Part shown: piece by piece, positions 21,380 through 32,110 of the stretch
Position numbering within the stretch: the first letter of the stretch is position 1
How the letters are laid out: each line of letters starts with the position of its first letter
Source: JABDGM01 sp963738665
GTDB taxonomy: Bacteria; Planctomycetota; Planctomycetia; Pirellulales; Lacipirellulaceae
Reading direction: 5' to 3'
Assembly: GCA_963738665.1 (NCBI GenBank)
Contig: CAVTXL010000011.1
Location: 165,560-229,559, forward strand
Length of the DNA: 64,000 nucleotides
Translations under genes and position numbers: made by a program
Notes under the pieces: generated by a model
What the model saw: only the letters and a program-made list of their open reading frames with translations
What the model was told of the DNA's origin: nothing
Database searches by the model: none

Positions 21380-21752
21380 TGCCTGCCCCACGGCGCCCCG
21401 CGTCTATGGTTTGAGTTTAATCAGGATTGCGTCGGACACAACGAAAAATTTAAATCCGCTCCGCGCTCGGCACCTCGGCCTGGCGGAAAAGTCTCCCGTG
21501 CCGCCCCGCCATGGCATATAATAAACGTTGGACAGCTTGACGCGATCCGACTCGCCTGAATAGGCTTTGGCTGCGGCCGTTGGTCATCTCGCGCAACTCG
21601 TTTTGTTTTTCGCTTGACAGGCACCCAGGCCGCCGGTGGTTGCCAGCCAGCAACGGTTGCGGGCGGGCGCAGCTTTGCTGTCCTCACAAAACCTGGTCGC
21701 TTCCGGCAGCAGTTGCCGTGCAAACTCGCCCGGAGCGCGGGAGACACAGCCC

Positions 21753-22883
21753 GTGATTTCGGCTGTCCTACACAACCGAACGCTCGTTTACCGGATGCTG
21801 GTCGCGGCCGCCTGCCTTGCTGTAAGCGCATTTCCCACCTCGTCGTCAGCGCAAAGCCAATCGCCATCGGTGGCCCGCCGGGCGACCATTCACTGGGACC
21901 AGGCTCCTATTGCCGACGCGATGCAGCGGCTATCGGAAACGTTTGGCGACGCCCTCCTCGTCGACCGCCGAGTCGACCCTTCGCAACGTCTGACGCTCGA
22001 TGCGGTCAACGTGGATTTCCGCCAGGCACTCCAGCAAACCGCCGATGCGCTCGGACTGGGAGTGGCCGAGGTCAATTCGCTCGCGTATCTAGGGCCCCGC
22101 GCCACCACCGATCAAATGCGTACTCTCGCCGCGGTTCGCGATGATGAGGCCTCACGGATCCCTGCCACAGCCCGCGCACGCATTATGCAAAAGAAGCCGT
22201 TCGTCTGGCCCCGGCTGTCAGAGCCACGAGCACTCGTGGCGAATGCGGTCGCAGAACGCGGTTGGCAAGCGGCGGGCCTTGAGCTTATTCCGCATGACCT
22301 GTGGCCCGCCGGCACATTGCCCGACATGACGCTGGCCGAACACCTGACGGCGCTGCTTGCAGGTTTTGATTTGACGTTTCGATTTGACGGCGCGCATCGT
22401 GCGGTCGAGGTCGTGCCGATCACTGGGCCCGTCACGTTGACGAAGCGCTATCGCTTACGTTATGGCGAAGCCGATCTTACGCGGCTGCGGCAGCAGTTCC
22501 CCGACCTCGCTCTGCGGCTCGACGGAGATTACGCGTCGGTCGATGCGCGCGTCGAAGAACACCAGCAGGTGGCGGCGTGGCTTGGCGGCTCCGCCTCGCG
22601 AACAGGGTCTCGCGAAAGCTCGGGCCGGTCGCGAAATGTGTATACGCTTCACGTCCAGGAGCAAACCGTGCGGGCAGTGCTCAACACCTTGGTTGAGCGG
22701 CTGAACTTGCGGATCGGGATTGATGAATCGGCGATTCAGGCGGCCGGTCTGTCACTCGACAAGCGAGTCACATTCGAAGTGACAAATGCTAGCCAGGATG
22801 AGCTGCTCCAAGCGCTGCTTCAACCAGCCGGCCTGGCCGCGAGCAAACAGGGGAATGCCATCAAGATCGTACCGGCGAAGTAG
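21753..22883 (+). CDS. Secreted STN-domain (secretin/TonB short N-terminal-like) protein
   Basis: 376 residues from the GTG at 21753, which has GGGAG upstream; the ATG at 21795 is an alternative. A signal peptide (LVAAACLAVSAFPTSSSAQS) leads into a periplasmic protein. Two STN-like blocks are seen: PIADAMQRLSETFGDALLVD with VNVDFRQALQQTADALGL, and near the C-terminus QTVRAVLNTLVERLNLRIGI with TFEVTNASQDELLQALLQPA. Such domains sit at the N-terminus of secretins and TonB receptors. No secretin pore follows, so this is a stand-alone STN protein, possibly a scaffold or peptidoglycan-linked factor. Confidence 0.65.
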   Translation: MISAVLHNRTLVYRMLVAAACLAVSAFPTSSSAQSQSPSVARRATIHWDQAPIADAMQRLSETFGDALLVDRRVDPSQRLTLDAVNVDFRQALQQTADALGLGVAEVNSLAYLGPRATTDQMRTLAAVRDDEASRIPATARARIMQKKPFVWPRLSEPRALVANAVAERGWQAAGLELIPHDLWPAGTLPDMTLAEHLTALLAGFDLTFRFDGAHRAVEVVPITGPVTLTKRYRLRYGEADLTRLRQQFPDLALRLDGDYASVDARVEEHQQVAAWLGGSASRTGSRESSGRSRNVYTLHVQEQTVRAVLNTLVERLNLRIGIDESAIQAAGLSLDKRVTFEVTNASQDELLQALLQPAGLAASKQGNAIKIVPAK

Positions 22884-22946
22884 ATCGAGGGGCACTGGAG
22901 AAGTTGAGCAGTGTCCTCCACTACTCCATTCCGCTACTCAATTCCA

Positions 22947-23252
22947 CTACTGCTTCACTATCTTCTCCAATTGCTCGCGAATTGACGACTCAATCTTGCC
23001 CTTGAAGATCATTGCCGAGAAGGGCAACTCGCCGGCCAGATCGAGCTGCTTCTCGGTCACCGTGATGCCGCCCGAAAGCGGAATCCCGAACGATTTGAAG
23101 CGGAACTGAAGCGTATCCCCTTCCCACTTCTGTTCCAGTTCGCTCACCTGGTCGCGGAACTTTTCCCCAATCACATCGGCGAATCGGCCCAGCCGCTGGC
23201 GGGCCTCCTGTTTGTCGAGTGAATGGGGGACTTGGACGCTGAACTTCGGCAT
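22947..23252 (-). CDS. Polyhydroxyalkanoic-acid-system-type small protein (PHA granule region family)
   Basis: 101 residues. AGGAG precedes the ATG at 23252. The sequence matches the pattern of the PHA_gran_rgn family: MPKFSVQVPHSLDKQEARQR at the start, QVSELEQKWEGDTLQFRFKS, and the closing FSAMIFKGKIESSIREQLEK. The family is named after genes near polyhydroxyalkanoate granule clusters, but the role is unknown and no PHA gene is nearby here. A further 24-residue upstream extension of the frame is not supported. Confidence 0.75.
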   Translation of the reverse strand: MPKFSVQVPHSLDKQEARQRLGRFADVIGEKFRDQVSELEQKWEGDTLQFRFKSFGIPLSGGITVTEKQLDLAGELPFSAMIFKGKIESSIREQLEKIVKQ

Positions 23253-23354
23253 GACGGCTCCTGCAAACAGCGGAGGCGCGAAGAGGTGCAGAAGCGGAGC
23301 CGACGCGATTGCCGCCGCCTTCATTCACCGCCACTTTACTCCTCCGCTCCTCCG

Positions 23355-23552
23355 CTACTCCACTTCTTCGTAGTCGGGGCGATCTTTTTCGTGCCACAGC
23401 GGCAGGCCCGCATCAATGCGGGCGGCCAGAACTTCGAGCTTCGCACGCGTTCCGGGTATCGCCCGTGTGGCTTCAAACTGTCGCGAGTCTAATTCCTTGG
23501 GCTCGAAAAACCAATCCCCTTCGCGTATCGCTTCCACCACAGACTTTGCCAC
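23355..23552 (-). CDS. Small conserved-looking hypothetical protein
   Basis: 65 residues from the GTG at 23552, with GGAGG upstream. It reads MAKSVVEAIREGDWFFEPKE and ends in GLPLWHEKDRPDYEEVE, a layout I recognise as recurrent in planctomycetes but without known function. It is acidic, with no signal peptide. It lies about 100 bases upstream of the PHA-system protein on the same strand and may be co-transcribed with it. Confidence 0.6.
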   Translation of the reverse strand: MAKSVVEAIREGDWFFEPKELDSRQFEATRAIPGTRAKLEVLAARIDAGLPLWHEKDRPDYEEVE

Positions 23553-23978
23553 TGCCTGGGCCCTCCACGCGGTCGGACGAAAGTGTCATCAGACTGGTCG
23601 GTGCCAGCACCGGCTTTGAGCCAAGGTAACGCAGTCTGCAATCGACCGTCAAGAAAAAACCCTGTGCTTCCCCGTTGTTATGTGCACCCCGCATGGCCGC
23701 CTGTGCAAAGCTGCCGCCCAAGGTCCTGGGAACTGCGAACATCGACGGGGTCCGAGCGGCCACTACGGACCGGTGCCAGCGAGCTTCGCTATTCGACCCA
23801 TTTTATGCATTTGGATTAACCGGAAATCTCCTCGTCTTTCTGTTAATTCTTCCTAGGCGGGACGGCCGATACATGCCCGACAGCGGGCGAATTGCACGCG
23901 GCGCCGGACCACGCACCCTGGCTGCCAGCGGCTCTCCGCCACGCACCTTTTCGTCCCGATTGCAGCAAGGAAGCGATC
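23553..23978. other. Intergenic between divergent genes
   Basis: About 425 bases with no supported gene. It should contain the promoter of the DUF11-repeat protein and that of the small minus-strand genes. Confidence 0.5.
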
Positions 23979-26582
23979 ATGTCTCTTCGTAGATTCGCCG
24001 TGCTCTGCAGTTTGCTGGTGTTGGCCGTTGACAGCTCGGTCGCCGAAAGCCAGGCGCCGCCGCGTCGTCCCACCATCGCCGAACGAATCTCAGCTTTCGG
24101 TCGCGGACTAACGGGCAGCGACGCGGATGCCCAACCAGTCGGCCCCACCCAGCCCGAGGCCGCGGCGTCCCGCAGTACCGCCTTTCCACAGGTCGACGGC
24201 CGGTCGCTGCTGCCAAGCAACATCTTCGGCCGCAGTCCGCAGCCGAGCCAACACACGGGCGGCGGTCAGGCGTCCCTTCCGCCACGTGCCGGCTCACAAT
24301 TTATCAGCAAAACCAACGGCACGCCAAACGCTGCAGCGGCCGCCCAGCAGCCCTGGCAATCCGCGGCGCCGCCCGCTGGCGACCGGGTTGCCGTTCGGCC
24401 GCCAGCCGAACTGGCGAGTGAGAATAACGCGGCCCACCAATTGGACGGCTCCCTGCCCGGCCTGGGAGGATCGCCGTTGCCATCGAGCGCAGTAATGGGG
24501 AATGCGGGCCGCACAGACGACGGCACTTCGCCGGCAATCTCGGCCGTCGAGCCGTTCATTCCCACGGAAACCGCTCGGCCTGCTCAATCCATTAGCTCGC
24601 GGCCCAGTCCACTGTCGGGACCCGCCGCTCCGTCGGCGGCTCGGCAATCGCCCCAACCCCGGACGCCGATGCACGTCGATGCCAGCGAGTTGCGTCACGA
24701 ATTGGCCGGGTCTTTTCCCGCCGGTGAGGCGGGTGACCCAGCCGCGTCAGCCTCCTTGGAACCGTCTCCAACGGCGCCCACAGTTGAAAGCGATGCGAAA
24801 TCGTTCACGCTCGACGCGGTCCACACGCTGCCAACCGACCGCGCCGACAGTTCGCAGAACGAGCGTGTAAACCCGCCGGTCGAGCCGCGCCCCATCACAC
24901 CAATCGAAGCGCCCGCTCCGCAAGCATCCGCACCGCCGGCCGCCGTGCCGGTCGAGCCCATTGCGCTGCCGCAGCCTTCCAGGCCGTTCACTCCCACGAC
25001 CGCGGCGACCGGCCAACCGCAGCCAACCGCTCCGCTGCAACCGATCACGCCGGCACTGCCCCAAGCCCTGCGCCGCTCGACGGCCGCCATTTCCGCCTCG
25101 AAGCAATTGGCGCAGGTGTCGCAGAATGACCCGAACCTGCTGGTGTCGAATCGGACGCCGGTGATTACCAGTGACATTCGCGGCCCGAAGCAGATTCTCG
25201 TCGGCCGCGAAGCCACGTTTCGCGTCCATTTGCAAAACCAGGGTGAAGCGGCGGCTGAAGGCGTCGACGTTGTAGTGCGAGTTCCCTCCTGGGCCGACAT
25301 CATCGATACGACCGCTTCCGCCGGCTCGGTGACGCAAGCGCCGGGCGACACGCAAGGCACGCTGCACTGGCAGCTTCCGCGGCTGGAAGCTCGCAGCGGC
25401 GAGACAATCGATCTACGCCTCGTGCCGCGCGGCAGCCGGCCGCTCGAGCTCGGCGTGACGTGGACGCTCGCCCCGGTTGGCTCGCGGGCCGTGGTCGAAG
25501 TGCAAGAGCCGAAGCTCGAAATGAACGTTGCCGGCCCCGATGAAGTCCTCTTCGGCAAGCCGCAATTGTATCGCTTCACGATTTCCAACCCCGGCACTGG
25601 CGTGGCGGAGGGCGTCAAGATCGAGCTATATCCGCCCGGCGGCGGCGACAAACCAGCGGCCAGCAACCCGCTCCCCGACTTGGCGCCCGGCAAGAGCCAA
25701 TCGATTGAAGTCGAGCTAGTCGCCCGCGAGGCCGGCAAGCTCAGCATCAAGGCGGTCGCATCTGCGGCCGGCGACCTCACGTGCGATACGATGAAGGAGG
25801 TGTTCTGCCGCAAACCTGAGCTGGCTCTCGATTGGCGCGGCCCCGAAATGAAGTACGCCGGCACCGAAGCCACGTACTTCATTCGCGTTCGCAATCCGGG
25901 CACGGCCCCGGCCGAGAACGTGACCGTCAAAGCCGTCTTGCCCGAAGGCGCACAACTGACGACCGCCAGCGAAGGGCAGACTTTCGACGCGGCCCACCGC
26001 GAAGTTTCGTGGCGTGTCGGTTCGCTGGGCCCCGGCGACGACTCGTACATGGAGCTTAAGTGCACCGTCAATACGCCGGGCGCGAATCAACTAAACCTCG
26101 AAGCGACCACGGCGGCGGGCGATCTCGCGGACAAGAAGTTGGTTGAGACAAAAGTCGTTGCGCTTGCCGACTTGAAACTTGACGTTAGCGACCCGAGCGG
26201 CCCGGTCGCCATCGGCGAGGCCGCCGTCTATGAGATTCGAGTGCAGAATCGCGGCGCGAGCGCCGCCAAGGACGTGAACGTCGTCGGCCTGTTCTCCGCC
26301 GGCGTCGAGCCGGACGTCGTCGACGGCCCGCAATACTCTGTCTCCAACGGCCGCGTTTCGTTCCGGCCGATTGATGAGCTGCCGGCCGGCCGCCAGGTGA
26401 CGCTGAAGATTCGCGCTCACGGCGTCGCGGCGGGAACGCACATATTCCGCGCCGAGGTGCTCTGCCGCGAGCTTGAAACCAAGCTCGCCGCCGAGGAAAC
26501 GACCCTCTTCTATGCTGATGACTCGCCTGATACGCAACAGCGGCAAGCCAATAGCAGCAACGGCTTCGATACCACGCGCTAG
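23979..26582 (+). CDS. Large secreted surface protein with DUF11/CARDB-like repeats
   Basis: 867 residues from the ATG at 23979, with AAGGAAG upstream. A signal peptide (VLCSLLVLAVDSSVAE) is followed by a roughly 350-residue Pro/Ala/Ser-rich disordered region. Four Ig-like DUF11-type modules then recur, each carrying an N-x-G motif and a V-P-x-x motif: VHLQNQGEAAAEGVDVVVRV, FTISNPGTGVAEGVKIELYP, IRVRNPGTAPAENVTVKAVL and IRVQNRGASAAKDVNVVGLF. No membrane anchor is seen. Such proteins are common cell-surface or cell-wall proteins in planctomycetes. It is the largest intact envelope gene here and lies upstream of a lipoprotein and an MscS channel on the same strand. Confidence 0.8.
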   Translation: MSLRRFAVLCSLLVLAVDSSVAESQAPPRRPTIAERISAFGRGLTGSDADAQPVGPTQPEAAASRSTAFPQVDGRSLLPSNIFGRSPQPSQHTGGGQASLPPRAGSQFISKTNGTPNAAAAAQQPWQSAAPPAGDRVAVRPPAELASENNAAHQLDGSLPGLGGSPLPSSAVMGNAGRTDDGTSPAISAVEPFIPTETARPAQSISSRPSPLSGPAAPSAARQSPQPRTPMHVDASELRHELAGSFPAGEAGDPAASASLEPSPTAPTVESDAKSFTLDAVHTLPTDRADSSQNERVNPPVEPRPITPIEAPAPQASAPPAAVPVEPIALPQPSRPFTPTTAATGQPQPTAPLQPITPALPQALRRSTAAISASKQLAQVSQNDPNLLVSNRTPVITSDIRGPKQILVGREATFRVHLQNQGEAAAEGVDVVVRVPSWADIIDTTASAGSVTQAPGDTQGTLHWQLPRLEARSGETIDLRLVPRGSRPLELGVTWTLAPVGSRAVVEVQEPKLEMNVAGPDEVLFGKPQLYRFTISNPGTGVAEGVKIELYPPGGGDKPAASNPLPDLAPGKSQSIEVELVAREAGKLSIKAVASAAGDLTCDTMKEVFCRKPELALDWRGPEMKYAGTEATYFIRVRNPGTAPAENVTVKAVLPEGAQLTTASEGQTFDAAHREVSWRVGSLGPGDDSYMELKCTVNTPGANQLNLEATTAAGDLADKKLVETKVVALADLKLDVSDPSGPVAIGEAAVYEIRVQNRGASAAKDVNVVGLFSAGVEPDVVDGPQYSVSNGRVSFRPIDELPAGRQVTLKIRAHGVAAGTHIFRAEVLCRELETKLAAEETTLFYADDSPDTQQRQANSSNGFDTTR

Positions 26583-26797
26583 CACGTCGCCGATTCGTCA
26601 ACGATCTTGCTTCGCCAGTTTTGGCTCTGCCAGCCTATCTACCGCCGCCGCGTGACATCGTTGCTGTCAGTATCTGGCTTCTGATCTTGGTCGGGGCGCT
26701 TCGCCCGCTATAATCGCCGCCCGCTCTTGATTGATTCGCTGCGGCTGCGAGCGCCGCGCGCTCATCCGTCTAACCGGCGAAGAAGCAACTGTTCGAC

Positions 26798-27839
26798 ATG
26801 CCCGGCAGATACTATCGACTAATGTTGCTTGCATTCCTGGCGGTTGCCGCGCCGGCTGGTTGCGGCACGACGCGCGCGACCGACACCGGCCGCACTGCCA
26901 CCGAACAGTTGCTGATCTCCGATGCGATCGACCGGGCTGTGCAGACGGTCGATTTCCGCCCGCTGGCCGGGCAGAGCGTGTACCTCGACGACAAGCACGT
27001 CGCCGATGTCGTCGATCGCAACTACCTCGTTAGCACGCTCCGGCAGCAGCTCTTGGCCAGTGGCTGCTCGCTCCGCGACAAGCCGGAAGACGCAGATTTC
27101 GTCGTCGAAATTCGCGCACGGTGCAGTCGGCACCGACCGCAACGATCTGCTGTTCGGCGTGCCATCGATGAACGTGCCGCAAATCGTGCCGCTGCAGCCG
27201 GTGCCGGCCGCGATCCCCGAAATCCCCATCGCCAAGCGTCGCGACCAACGCGGCGTCGCGAAGATCGCCGTCTTCGCCTACCACCGCGCGACCGGCACGC
27301 CGGTTTGGCAATCGGGAGTCGCCCAGACCGAAAGTTCATCGAACGACGTTTGGATTCTAGGCGCCGGCCCCTTTCAGCGCGGCACGATTTACAACGGCAC
27401 CGAATTTGCCGGCACGTCGCTGCTCAATTCGTCGGAAGTAGGCCCCTCGCCTGGCAAGCGGTCCCAACGCGTCGCGTTGTCAAATGAAAAATTGTTCACG
27501 CCGCCCGCTCAGTTGGCTAACGCCGAACAGAAATCAAAAGGCGATGTCGCCCAGATCCAGCAGGCCAGCGTCGAGCTGCCAACCACGTCCAAAGCCACCG
27601 CATCACAGGCCTCGACACACGCAGCCGCGCAGTCTGCTCCTTCGTCGCCGCCACTGCCGTCGGAGCAGGGGACGCTGCGCGAAGCTTCACACTCCTCGAC
27701 AGCCAACAGCAACCGGCGGGCGCCGGGCGGCAATTCGGCGCTGACCGCACAACTGGATCACGAGCAGACGCCCGAGCATGCACAATCACAACTGACCGAG
27801 CCGATGCCGCTTTCGCCAAATCACCCGGAACAACCGTAA
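26798..27839 (+). CDS. Lipoprotein, DUF6655-like (one frameshift)
   Basis: 346 residues after repair. The N-terminus is a lipoprotein signal, MLLAFLAVAAPAGC, with the lipobox Cys at residue 22. The mature start GTTRATDTGRTATEQLLISD resembles the planctomycete DUF6655 family (assigned from memory, so tentative). The middle is a strand-rich domain (FVVEIRA..GAVGTDRNDLLFGVPS, AVFAYHRATGTPVWQSG). The C-terminal ~120 residues are Gln/Ser/Pro-rich and disordered. One extra base near 27120 breaks the frame just after VVEIR. The next gene, an MscS channel, starts 38 bases downstream, so the two are likely in one operon. Confidence 0.65.
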
Positions 27840-27877
27840 ACCGCCCCACAATCTAGCGCGAATATGGAGGGAACCGG

Positions 27878-30261
27878 ATGCGCACGTGTTGCTATTCAAT
27901 AGCTGTGGTCCTTGCTTTAAGTCTCGGTAGGACAGCCGGCGCCGTTGCGCAAATGCCGAATCTGCCGACGCTTTCTTCCGTTATGGGCGAATCCAAGGAC
28001 ACCAGCAAAAAGCCGGAAGCCGACCCGACCGACACGACGCCGGTGGAGAAAGCACCCGAGGTCGCCGCCAAGCGGGCCGAGAACCAGGAGCTGCTCCGCG
28101 TCGCGCAGCGCCGCCTGGACGCCGGCGACCCGACCAATCCGGCCGCCGCCCAGGAAGTTGCCACGTACAAAACGGTCGAGGCCGTGCTAGCGCAGCAAGA
28201 GGCCGTCGACCGCCAAATCAAAGATTTGACCGCTCGCCAGTCGGAGTTGCAAACGCAAATCCGCTCGACGCGCGCCGCCGGCGCCGAAGGGTCCGAACCG
28301 ACCTCGTTTATAGATTTGGATCGCCTGAAAGACGAGTTGGCCGCGGAAGATGCCCGCGTCAATCTGGCCGAAGATCAGCTTGGCACCGCCAAGGGGGCGC
28401 TTGACAAAGCGCGGGCTGCGCTCACCAAGTTGGATGTCAAGCGCCGCCAGGCCCAAGACGCGCTCGAAGCCGGCAAGTCGGCCCCGAACGCCGCCGAGTT
28501 GTCGACTGCGTTCGAGCAGGCCCGGCAGGCGGCGAACTTGGCCGGCGAGATCGTCACGTTGCGGGAGAAAGAAGTCAAGCGCGGCGAGGTGTCGCAAGCC
28601 GTTCAACAACTGGCCGCACAATTGAAGAAAGAGCGCTGCTTCGCGCCGCTCCCCAAGCCGTTTTCTCCGAGGCCGACCTGCAGGCCCAATTCGCACAAAT
28701 CGACAAACAGGAAGAAGCTGCGAATACCGCTTTGACCAACGCGCAATCGCGCCGGCAGTTGGCGGAAGATCGCCTCCGCGACACGCAACATCAGCTCGAC
28801 GAAGCCGGCGAAGACCACGGACCGCTCACCGAACAACTGGCTGCCCAACGCCGTCAGCGCGAGCGCTGGTCGGACGAAGTCGACCTGCAGACGCAACAAC
28901 TGCAACGACTCGCCCAACTGCGAATTGTGTGGAACCACCGCTTTGCGCTGGCGACGGCCGAACGCAACGCCGATCAAAAGACGTCGCTGACCGACGTCGC
29001 CGCGTGGCATAAAGAAGCGCAGACGGCTCTCGACGAGCTGGCTATTCAATTCCGCAGCCGCATTCAGCGAATGACGGACCTGCGCAACGACCTGGCGACT
29101 GTCGCCGACAAGGCCGAGGCCGCCAAAGACAGCCCGCCCGACGTGATCAACGCGATCAACGATCAGCGGTTTCAGTTGGAAGAGATGCTCCGCAATCAAC
29201 AGACCAGCCTGATGCAAATCGAATCGACGCGGCGCGTCTACGCGAAGCTGCTCGATGAATTGGGCAACAACCCGCTCTCGCCCACGAATCTGGCGGTCGG
29301 TGCGCTGGCCCAGGTGAACAACGTTTGGAATACCGAGCTGTTTCACGTCGGCGAAGGGGAAAGCAAGCGGCCGATCGTCGTCAAAGACGCCGTCGCCGGG
29401 CTGGTGGTGTTTTTCGTGGGCTGGATCTTATCGCGTTTCTTTTCGCGCGTGTTCGCCAACCGCTTTCTGAAGCGATTTCGCCTGAGCAAGGACGCCGACG
29501 CCGCGCTGCGGTCGATGGTGTATTACTCGATGCTGCTCGTCGTGGTGTTGATCGCGCTGAACACGATCAAAGTGCCGCTGACGGCGTTCACGATCCTGGG
29601 CGGTGCGTTTGCGATCGGCATCGGCTTCGGCAGCCAGACGTTGATCAACAACTTCATTGGCGGTCTGATCATGCTGGCCGAGCGGCCCATCCGGCTGGGC
29701 GAACGGATCGCCGTGGCCAATATCGACGGCACGGTGGAGGAAGTCGGCTTTCGATCCACAAAAATCCGCACGCTGACCGACCACCTCGTGACCGTGCCCA
29801 ATTCGACGCTGGTGAACGAGGCAATCGAGAACATCGCTCGCCGGCGGACGATTCGCCGGCTGTTCAACGTGACGATCACGTACGATACGCCGCAGGAAAA
29901 GGTGGCCGAGGCCGTGCAGGCGATTCGCGAAATCCTTGATGAAAAAGGGATTCGCGAGCGAATCCACCCGATTGTCGGCTTCGAGCAATTTCCGCCCCGG
30001 GTGTACTTCAACGACTATAATGCCGAGAGTTTGAACATCCTGGTCGTGTATTGGTATGCTCCGCCCGAGTGGTGGGATTACATGGACCACTGCGAGCGGG
30101 TCAACTTTCGTATCATGGAAGAATTCGAGCGGATCGGTGTCGAGTTTGCCTTTCCCACAAAGACCTTATTCCTCGCCGGCGACCCGAAACGTGAACTCGC
30201 GGTGCGGATGGTGCCCGCCGAAACGAGTAGCTCGCTCAAGAAGCACCGCAACAGCGCGTGA
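27878..30261 (+). CDS. MscS-family mechanosensitive channel with long N-terminal coiled coil (one frameshift)
   Basis: 794 residues after repair. GGAGGG precedes the ATG at 27878, and a signal peptide is present. Roughly residues 40-470 are Glu/Gln/Arg-rich coiled coil, as in the periplasmic arm of MscK/KefA-type channels. The channel core follows: hydrophobic segments near VAGLVVFFVGWILSRFF and YYSMLLVVVLIALNTIK, then the pore-lining helix with GGAFAIGIGFGSQTLINNFI, and the cytoplasmic vestibule (ERIAVANIDGTVEEVGFRST). One base is missing near 28650, in the KKER / ALLRAAPQ stretch. The role is tension-gated osmotic release at the inner membrane. Confidence 0.85.
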
Positions 30262-30296
30262 AATAATCGGCCGTTGATTTCCCCCTTTGCAGCCCC

Positions 30297-30707
30297 GTGC
30301 CCGAGCCCATTCCACAAGCCAGCGCGATTCCCTACCGCCGCAAGGGCGAGACGGTCGAGTTCTGCATGATCTCCTCGATGAGCGGCCGCCGCTGGGGATT
30401 CCCCAAAGGCATTATCGAGCCGGGCGACACGCCGGAAGAAACAGCGCTCGTCGAGGCCCGCGAAGAAGCCGGCCTCTGCGGCCAAATCATGGGCGACCCC
30501 CTCGGCACATACCGCTACCAGAAGTGGGGCACCCACCTCGACGTTATGGTGTATTTAATGGAGGTTGCCCAGGTCGAGGCGACCTGGCAAGAAGCCGAGC
30601 TCCGCGAGCGAATTTGGCTGCCGGCCGATGACGTAAAAACCCGCATCGACCGCGTCGAGATCGCGGCCATTTTTCAATTGGCCGTCGAGCGTTTGCGTGG
30701 AACTTGA
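30297..30707 (+). CDS. Nudix hydrolase
   Basis: 136 residues, starting at the GTG at 30297, 35 bases after the channel gene. The complete Nudix box GX5EX7REUXEEXGU is present at residues 38-60 (GIIEPGDTPEETALV...REEAGL), including the metal-binding REEAG. Preceding IPYRRKGETVEF and GRRWGFPK match the diadenosine/diphosphoinositol-polyphosphate subgroup, which hydrolyses nucleoside or inositol pyrophosphates. The substrate cannot be told from sequence. Confidence 0.85.
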   Translation: MPEPIPQASAIPYRRKGETVEFCMISSMSGRRWGFPKGIIEPGDTPEETALVEAREEAGLCGQIMGDPLGTYRYQKWGTHLDVMVYLMEVAQVEATWQEAELRERIWLPADDVKTRIDRVEIAAIFQLAVERLRGT

Positions 30708-30742
30708 TCTCTAAGTCATGGTGCGCGAACAAGGTGCTTGCG

Positions 30743-32110
30743 CTATTTCGTCAACCACGGCAGCACCGCGCCGGCGAGCGATAGCACCAGGAAGAAGCCC
30801 GACATGTCGGTGATCGTCGTGAGAATCGGCCCGGCGGCCAGGGCTGGGTCCTGGCCCAGACGCTGCAACAGCAGCGGGATCGAGCCGCCGATGCAGACGG
30901 CCACCAGCGTATTGACCGCCAGGGCAACCGCGACCACTGCACCCAGCATCACATTTCCCTGCCACACCCAGCCGATTAGGCCCAGCAGCAGACCGAGCAC
31001 GAGGCCGTTGATGATTCCCACCGACATTTCCTTGCCCAGCACTTTCCACAGATCTTTGGGCCGAATCAGGCCGAGTGTCAGCTCCCGCATGCTCACGGCG
31101 ACGGCCTGATTCCCGCTGCAGCCGCTCATATCCGAGATAATCGGCAGAAATACCACCAGCGCAATGACGGCGGACAACGTGGCCTGATGAAACGCAATTA
31201 CGCTGGCGGATATAAGATTCAGCCCGATGTTGGCGCTCAGCCAGCTCATTCGCCGCACGGTCCGCGTCCGCAGCGACATAGTCCGCAGCTCTTCACCTCC
31301 GACGATGCCCATGTAGCTGAGAAAGCTGCGGCTCGACCGCTCCTCGGCTGCTTCTTCGATTGTGCGATTCAGCACAACGCCCATGAGCACGCCTTCGTCG
31401 TCGATGACCGGGGCGGCGAACAAGGGGTGGCGGTCGAAGAATCGCTCCAGCTCGTCCAGCTTGGCCGTGTCGAACACGTAACGCGGGTTATCGATCATTA
31501 CCCGCGACACCGGCGTTCGGGCGTCGGACAGCACGACATCGCGCAGCCGCAGCACTCCGCGGAGCTGGCCCTGCATGGACAGCACGTAGGCGTACTGCAC
31601 GTCGTAGTGGCGATAGCGGTCGGCGTTGGCGCGGAGGTCGTCGAGCACGTCGCCGACCGTCGACAGCTCTTTGTAGGCCAGGTATTCGGTGATCATCAGC
31701 CGCCCGGCCGTCTGAGGCGGGTACGCTAGCAGCCGGCGCGCGCTTTGGGCCTCGGCGAGGGGCAATGCCTCCAGCAAGCGGGAGGCTTCGAGGTCGGGCA
31801 GGCGGGCAATCATATCGGCCTGCTCGTTCGAGGGCAGGGCAGCCACGATCCGGGCGGCTTGCTCAGCCGGCAGGCGTTCAATCATCTGGGCTGCCTGTGC
31901 TTCGGGCAGGTCAGCCACGAGCTCCGCCGCCATTGTGCGGGGCAGCGCCGTCAACATGCGCGATTGGTCAATATCGCTCAGTTGATAAATCGCATGCACC
32001 GCCTCGCCCGGGTCGAGGGAATCGAGCGACTCCCGAATGGCCTGGGGGTTCTCGCTAGCCACGGCTGCTTGCAGGAATTCTTGGGAATTTCTCACGGGGT
32101 TGCTAGTCAT
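30743..32110 (-). CDS. mgtE: Magnesium transporter MgtE
   Basis: 455 residues, with no frameshift. The N-terminal superhelical domain (residues 1-130) has repeated ALP/RLP turns. Two CBS domains occupy about 130-260 (MITEYLAYKELSTVGDVLDD, PVIDDEGVLMGVVLNR). The membrane part (about 290-455) includes the MgtE signature LPIISDMSGCSGNQAVAVSM. It is the Mg2+ channel whose cytosolic domains sense free Mg2+. No M-box-like riboswitch was recognised in the 400 bases upstream. Confidence 0.95.
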   Translation of the reverse strand: MTSNPVRNSQEFLQAAVASENPQAIRESLDSLDPGEAVHAIYQLSDIDQSRMLTALPRTMAAELVADLPEAQAAQMIERLPAEQAARIVAALPSNEQADMIARLPDLEASRLLEALPLAEAQSARRLLAYPPQTAGRLMITEYLAYKELSTVGDVLDDLRANADRYRHYDVQYAYVLSMQGQLRGVLRLRDVVLSDARTPVSRVMIDNPRYVFDTAKLDELERFFDRHPLFAAPVIDDEGVLMGVVLNRTIEEAAEERSSRSFLSYMGIVGGEELRTMSLRTRTVRRMSWLSANIGLNLISASVIAFHQATLSAVIALVVFLPIISDMSGCSGNQAVAVSMRELTLGLIRPKDLWKVLGKEMSVGIINGLVLGLLLGLIGWVWQGNVMLGAVVAVALAVNTLVAVCIGGSIPLLLQRLGQDPALAAGPILTTITDMSGFFLVLSLAGAVLPWLTK

